In this document: positions 61,012-64,000 of the stretch, piece by piece
How the letters are laid out: every line of letters starts with the position of its first letter
How positions within the stretch are numbered: the stretch's first letter is position 1
NCBI RefSeq assembly: GCF_026339735.1
Contig: NZ_JAPEQG010000001.1
Coordinates: forward strand, 8,617,001 to 8,681,000
DNA length: 64,000 bases
DNA from: Streptomyces sp. NBC_01669
GTDB taxonomy: Bacteria; Actinomycetota; Actinomycetes; Streptomycetales; Streptomycetaceae
Direction of reading: 5' to 3'
Translations under genes and position numbers: made by a program
The notes under the pieces: model-generated
The model's database searches: none
What the model saw: the letters and a program-made list of their open reading frames with translations, nothing else
What the model was told of the DNA's origin: nothing

Positions 61012-62276
61012 CCCGGCGCGTGGCGGTCACCGGCGTCGGTGTCGTCGCCCCGGGCGGAATCGGCGCGCCGGCCTTCTGGGACCTCCTCGCCAACGGACGC
61101 ACCGCGACGCGCGGCATCACCCTGTTCGACCCGGTGGGATTCCGCTCCCGGATCGCCGCCGAGTGCGACTTCGACCCCGCGGCCCACGGCCTGGACGAGG
61201 ACGAGATCGCCCGCTCGGACCGGTACGTCCAGTTCGCGCTCGTCGCCGCCAGGGAAGCCCTCGGCGACGCGGGGCTCGACCCGGAGAAGGTGGACCCCTG
61301 GCGCATCGGGGTGTCGCTCGGCACCGCCGTAGGCGGCACCACCCGACTGGAGCACGACTACGTCGCCGTCAGTGGCAGCGGCGCCCGCTGGGACGTCGAC
61401 CACGGCCCGGCCGGCCGCCATCTGGAGCGGGCCTTCTCACCCAGTTCCCTCGCCTCGGCAGTCGCCGAGCAGGTCGGTGCGCACGGCCCGGTGCAGACCG
61501 TCTCGACGGGCTGCACCTCCGGCCTCGACGCGATCGGGTACGCGTTCCACTCCATCGAGGAGGGGCGGGTCGACGTCTGTATCGCCGGGGCGTCCGACTC
61601 GCCGATCACCCCGATCACGGTGGCCTGCTTCGACGCGATCAAGGCGACCTCCGCGAACAACGACGACCCGGAGCACGCCTCCCGGCCGTTCGACGCCCGC
61701 CGGGACGGCTTCGTCATGGGCGAGGGCGGAGCCGTACTCGTCCTGGAGGAGTTGGAACATGCCCGCGCCCGCGGTGCCACCGTGTACTGCGAGATCGCCG
61801 GCTATGCCACCTTCGGCAACGCCTATCACATGACCGGGCTGACCCCCGAGGGACTGGAGATGGCCGAGGCCATCAACCGGGCCCTCGGTCACGCCCGGAT
61901 AGACGGCTCGCAGATCGACTACGTCAACGCGCACGGATCCGGCACCAAGCAGAACGACCGTCACGAGACGGCAGCAGTGAAGAGGGCCCTGGGCGCGCAC
62001 GCCTACGAGGTGCCCATGAGCTCCATCAAGTCCATGGTCGGTCACTCACTCGGCGCCATCGGCGCCATCGAGATCGCCGCCTGCGTGCTGTCCCTGGTCA
62101 ACCAGACAGTGCCGCCGACGGCGAACTACGAAACCCCGGACCCGGAGTGCGACCTCGACTACGTGCCGCGTGACGCACGGCCCCGGAAGCTGCGCAGCGT
62201 CCTGTCGGTCGGCAGCGGATTCGGTGGATTCCAGTCTGCTGTGGCCCTGACCAGAACAGGTGGGAGGACACCATGA
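61008..62276 (+). CDS. type II PKS ketosynthase alpha (whiE ORFIII-like)
   Basis: The condensing subunit of 422 residues from ATG 61008. It joins malonyl units into a poly-beta-ketone together with KS-beta. The active-site Cys169 lies in TVSTGCTSGLDAIG; the two catalytic His regions are intact, HGSGTKQNDRHET and GHSLGAIGAIE. TGVGVVAPGGIGAPAFW is the standard beginning. Sequence class is that of spore-pigment KS-alpha, as shown by neighbours. It overlaps both neighbouring genes by four bases, so the cupin, KS-alpha and KS-beta genes are translationally coupled. Confidence 0.96.
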   Translation: MTRRVAVTGVGVVAPGGIGAPAFWDLLANGRTATRGITLFDPVGFRSRIAAECDFDPAAHGLDEDEIARSDRYVQFALVAAREALGDAGLDPEKVDPWRIGVSLGTAVGGTTRLEHDYVAVSGSGARWDVDHGPAGRHLERAFSPSSLASAVAEQVGAHGPVQTVSTGCTSGLDAIGYAFHSIEEGRVDVCIAGASDSPITPITVACFDAIKATSANNDDPEHASRPFDARRDGFVMGEGGAVLVLEELEHARARGATVYCEIAGYATFGNAYHMTGLTPEGLEMAEAINRALGHARIDGSQIDYVNAHGSGTKQNDRHETAAVKRALGAHAYEVPMSSIKSMVGHSLGAIGAIEIAACVLSLVNQTVPPTANYETPDPECDLDYVPRDARPRKLRSVLSVGSGFGGFQSAVALTRTGGRTP

Positions 62277-63523
62277 GCACCCGAAAGGCCCGGCGCACTG
62301 TTGTCACCGGCATCGGTGTCGTCGCCCCCAACGGCACGACCACCGAGTCGTTCTGGAAGAGGACGCACGAAGGGACGAGCGTCCTCGACCGCGTCACCCG
62401 CGAGGGGTGCGAGCACCTGCCGCTGCGGGTCGCAGGCGAGATCAGGGGCTTCGACCCGGTGGACCTGATCGAGGAACGCTATCTCGTGCAGACCGACCGG
62501 TTCACGCATTTCGCGATGGCCGCAGCGGATCTCGCCCTCGACGACGCCCGGATCGGCCGGGCCGACTACGAGGGCGACCCGTTCGCCGTGGGAGTGGTGA
62601 CCGCTGCCGGCTCCGGCGGCGGCGAGTTCGGCCAGCGCGAGCTGCAGCGGCTGTGGGGACAGGGGTCCAATTACGTCGGCCCCTACCAGTCCATCGCCTG
62701 GTTCTACGCGGCAAGCACCGGCCAGATCTCCATCCGGGGCGGATTCAAGGGGCCGTGCGCCGTCGTGGCCAGCGACGAAGCGGGCGGTCTGGACGCATTG
62801 GCGCATGCCGCACGGTCCATCCGCGGCGGCACCGACGCAGTGGTCGTCGGCGCCGCCGAGGCACCTCTGGCCCCGTACTCGGTCGTCTGCCAGCTCGGGT
62901 ACGAGGACCTCAGCGTCTGCGACGACCCCGCCCGGGCCTACCGCCCCTTCACCGCGGACGCGTGCGGCTTCGTACCCGCCGAGGGCGGTGCCATGCTCGT
63001 GGTCGAGGAGGAGGCCGCGGCGAACCGCCGCGGGGCCCGGGTCAGGGCCGAACTGGCGGGCCACTCCGCGACATTCACCGGGGCATCCCGGTGGGAGGAG
63101 TCCCGGGAGGGGCTCGCCCGGGCGATCAGCGGTGCCCTGCGGGAGGCTGGCTGTGCGCCGGAGGAGATCGACGTGGTCTTCGCCGACGCCCTCGGCGTAC
63201 CCTCCGCCGACCGCGCCGAAGCACTGGCCATCGCCGACGCGCTCGGCGGGCACGGCAAGCGGGTACCCGTGACGGCGCCCAAGACCGGTATCGGCCGCGC
63301 CTACTGCGGGGCGCCGGTGCTGGACGCGGCAGCCGCCGTACTGGCCATGGAGAACGGCCTGATACCTCCGACCCCGAACGTCGTCGACGTGTGTCACGAA
63401 ATCGATGTCGTCACCGGCCGGGCACGCCCCGCCGAACTGCGGACGGCGCTCGTGCTGAGCCGCGGCCTCATGGGTTCGAACGCGGCCATCGTGCTGCGGC
63501 GCCCCACCGCTACCCACGCGTGA
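62273..63523 (+). CDS. type II PKS chain-length factor, ketosynthase beta (whiE ORFIV-like)
   Basis: KS-beta of 416 residues from ATG 62273, partner of KS-alpha. It fixes chain length and primes by decarboxylation. At the position of the KS Cys it carries Glu169 (VVASDEAGGLDAL), where the KS-beta proteins of antibiotic clusters usually have Gln. FGQRELQRLWGQGSNYVGPYQ and the C-terminal VNVVDVCHEIDVVTG-like part (PNVVDVCHEIDVVTGRARP) are typical. The chain length is not readable by eye. The ATGA overlap with KS-alpha is typical of heterodimer partners. Confidence 0.95.
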   Translation: MSTRKARRTVVTGIGVVAPNGTTTESFWKRTHEGTSVLDRVTREGCEHLPLRVAGEIRGFDPVDLIEERYLVQTDRFTHFAMAAADLALDDARIGRADYEGDPFAVGVVTAAGSGGGEFGQRELQRLWGQGSNYVGPYQSIAWFYAASTGQISIRGGFKGPCAVVASDEAGGLDALAHAARSIRGGTDAVVVGAAEAPLAPYSVVCQLGYEDLSVCDDPARAYRPFTADACGFVPAEGGAMLVVEEEAAANRRGARVRAELAGHSATFTGASRWEESREGLARAISGALREAGCAPEEIDVVFADALGVPSADRAEALAIADALGGHGKRVPVTAPKTGIGRAYCGAPVLDAAAAVLAMENGLIPPTPNVVDVCHEIDVVTGRARPAELRTALVLSRGLMGSNAAIVLRRPTATHA

Positions 63524-63538
63524 GAAGGAGAAGCCCTC

Positions 63539-63796
63539 ATGAACGATCCACTGACCTACCAGGAGCTGGCTGCGCTGATGAAGAAGGGCGCGGGAGTCAG
63601 CGTCGACCCGCAGGAGATGGAGAGCCGGCCCGCGTCCGGCTTCGACGAGTACGGCCTGGACTCCCTCGGCCTCCTCGGCATCGTGGGCGTGCTGGAGAAC
63701 CGGCACGGCAGGCCGCTCCCGGCTGACGCCGACCGGTGCAAGACGCCCCGTGAATTCCTCGACCTCGTCAACCACACCCTTATGACAGGAGCCTGA
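63539..63796 (+). CDS. type II PKS acyl carrier protein (whiE ORFV-like)
   Basis: An 85-residue carrier protein from ATG 63539 (GAGAAGGAGAAG upstream). The phosphopantetheine Ser is Ser42 in YGLDSLGLLGIV, the normal D-S-L motif. It carries the growing polyketide between KS and cyclases. Size and fold are standard; the segment LADADR-like PADADRCKTPREFLDLVN ends the four-helix bundle. It sits 15 bases after KS-beta. Confidence 0.95.
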   Translation: MNDPLTYQELAALMKKGAGVSVDPQEMESRPASGFDEYGLDSLGLLGIVGVLENRHGRPLPADADRCKTPREFLDLVNHTLMTGA

Positions 63797-63797
63797 A

Positions 63798-64000
63798 GTG
63801 TCCGGACACACCGAGAACGAGATCACCATCGCAGCCCCTCTCGACCTGGTCTGGGACGTGACGAACGATCTGGAGAACTGGCCGCGGCTCTTCAGCGAGT
63901 ACGCGGCCGTCGAGGTCATCGAACGGGACGGCGACAGGACGAAGTTCCGTCTGACCATGCACCCCGACGAGAACGGCAAGGTGTGGAGCTGGGTCTCCGA
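63798..64000 (+). CDS. aromatase/cyclase, N-terminal part, cut by window end (whiE ORFVI-like)
   Basis: The frame starts at GTG 63798 one base after the ACP stop (AGGAG upstream) and is still open at the window's last base, giving 67 visible residues. The beginning, HTENEITIAAPLDLVWDVTN then WPRLFSEYAAVEVIERDGD, is that of SRPBCC-fold polyketide aromatase/cyclases (TcmN N-terminal domain, WhiE-ORFVI). It closes the first ring of the poly-beta-ketone in a fixed orientation. Whether it is a mono- or didomain enzyme lies outside the window. In whiE clusters a further cyclase gene (ORFVII) should follow. Confidence 0.92.
   Translation, partial: MSGHTENEITIAAPLDLVWDVTNDLENWPRLFSEYAAVEVIERDGDRTKFRLTMHPDENGKVWSWVS

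Overview
The window is high-GC actinobacterial DNA and almost certainly a Streptomyces chromosome. The codon usage is extreme in third-position G/C, which leaves long meaningless open frames on the opposite strands. There are Tat and lipoprotein exports, a SpoIIE-type phosphatase with an anti-sigma kinase domain, and, at the right edge, a type II polyketide cluster with the gene order of the Streptomyces spore-pigment (whiE/sch/cur) loci. No rRNA, tRNA or CRISPR array was seen.

Layout. 0-6.5 kb holds ordinary chromosomal genes: the 3' end of an unknown protein, a glutaminase fused to a STAS domain, a secreted endonuclease I-type nuclease, a small hypothetical, an RlmG/RsmC-like methyltransferase, an acyl-CoA dehydrogenase behind a KstR-like motif, and a VOC protein. 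6.5-10.3 kb is an insertion-sequence graveyard: an IS5-type 3' fragment, an internally deleted IS110-type transposase and an IS701-type scrap surround a SpoIIE/PP2C phosphatase gene whose N-terminus looks cut. 10.4-16.8 kb holds an SMI1/KNR4 protein, an MpaB-like (DUF2236) oxygenase, a soluble Ser/Thr kinase with TPRs and a CrtI-like FAD oxidoreductase.

16.9-32.1 kb is the most coherent accessory system. It is an eleven-gene, tightly coupled minus-strand operon: sugar ABC binding protein, two permeases, SDR, two heparinase II/III-like proteins, a YesL-like membrane protein, a secreted beta-helix lyase-like protein, an SGNH esterase, a PL8 lyase and a cephalosporin-C deacetylase/acetylxylan esterase-like enzyme. 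A LacI regulator is divergent from it and two matching operator-like sites lie between. The export signals suggest a two-stage pathway: secreted lyases and esterase cut and deacetylate a uronic-acid polysaccharide, the ABC importer takes up oligomers, and cytoplasmic exolyases, esterase and dehydrogenase finish the job. The substrate is not determined by sequence alone.

32.2-36.7 kb holds an AsnC regulator, aldehyde dehydrogenase and APC permease, with decayed remnants of a CBM2-bearing protein and of an FAD (DAO-type) oxidoreductase beside them. 37.2-42.2 kb is a five-gene polar amino-acid ABC operon ending in an M20 peptidase and an RpiR regulator. 42.5-57.5 kb is a mixed set: methyltransferase, LysE exporter, Tat-exported serine hydrolase, nitronate monooxygenase plus acyl-CoA synthetase, Ca2+/H+ antiporter, penicillin/AHL acylase divergent from another acyl-CoA synthetase, PaaK and a double alpha/beta hydrolase. 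57.5-64.0 kb is the spore-pigment-type cluster: a divergent FAD hydroxylase, then SchA/CurD protein, cupin, KS-alpha, KS-beta, ACP and an aromatase/cyclase cut by the window end.
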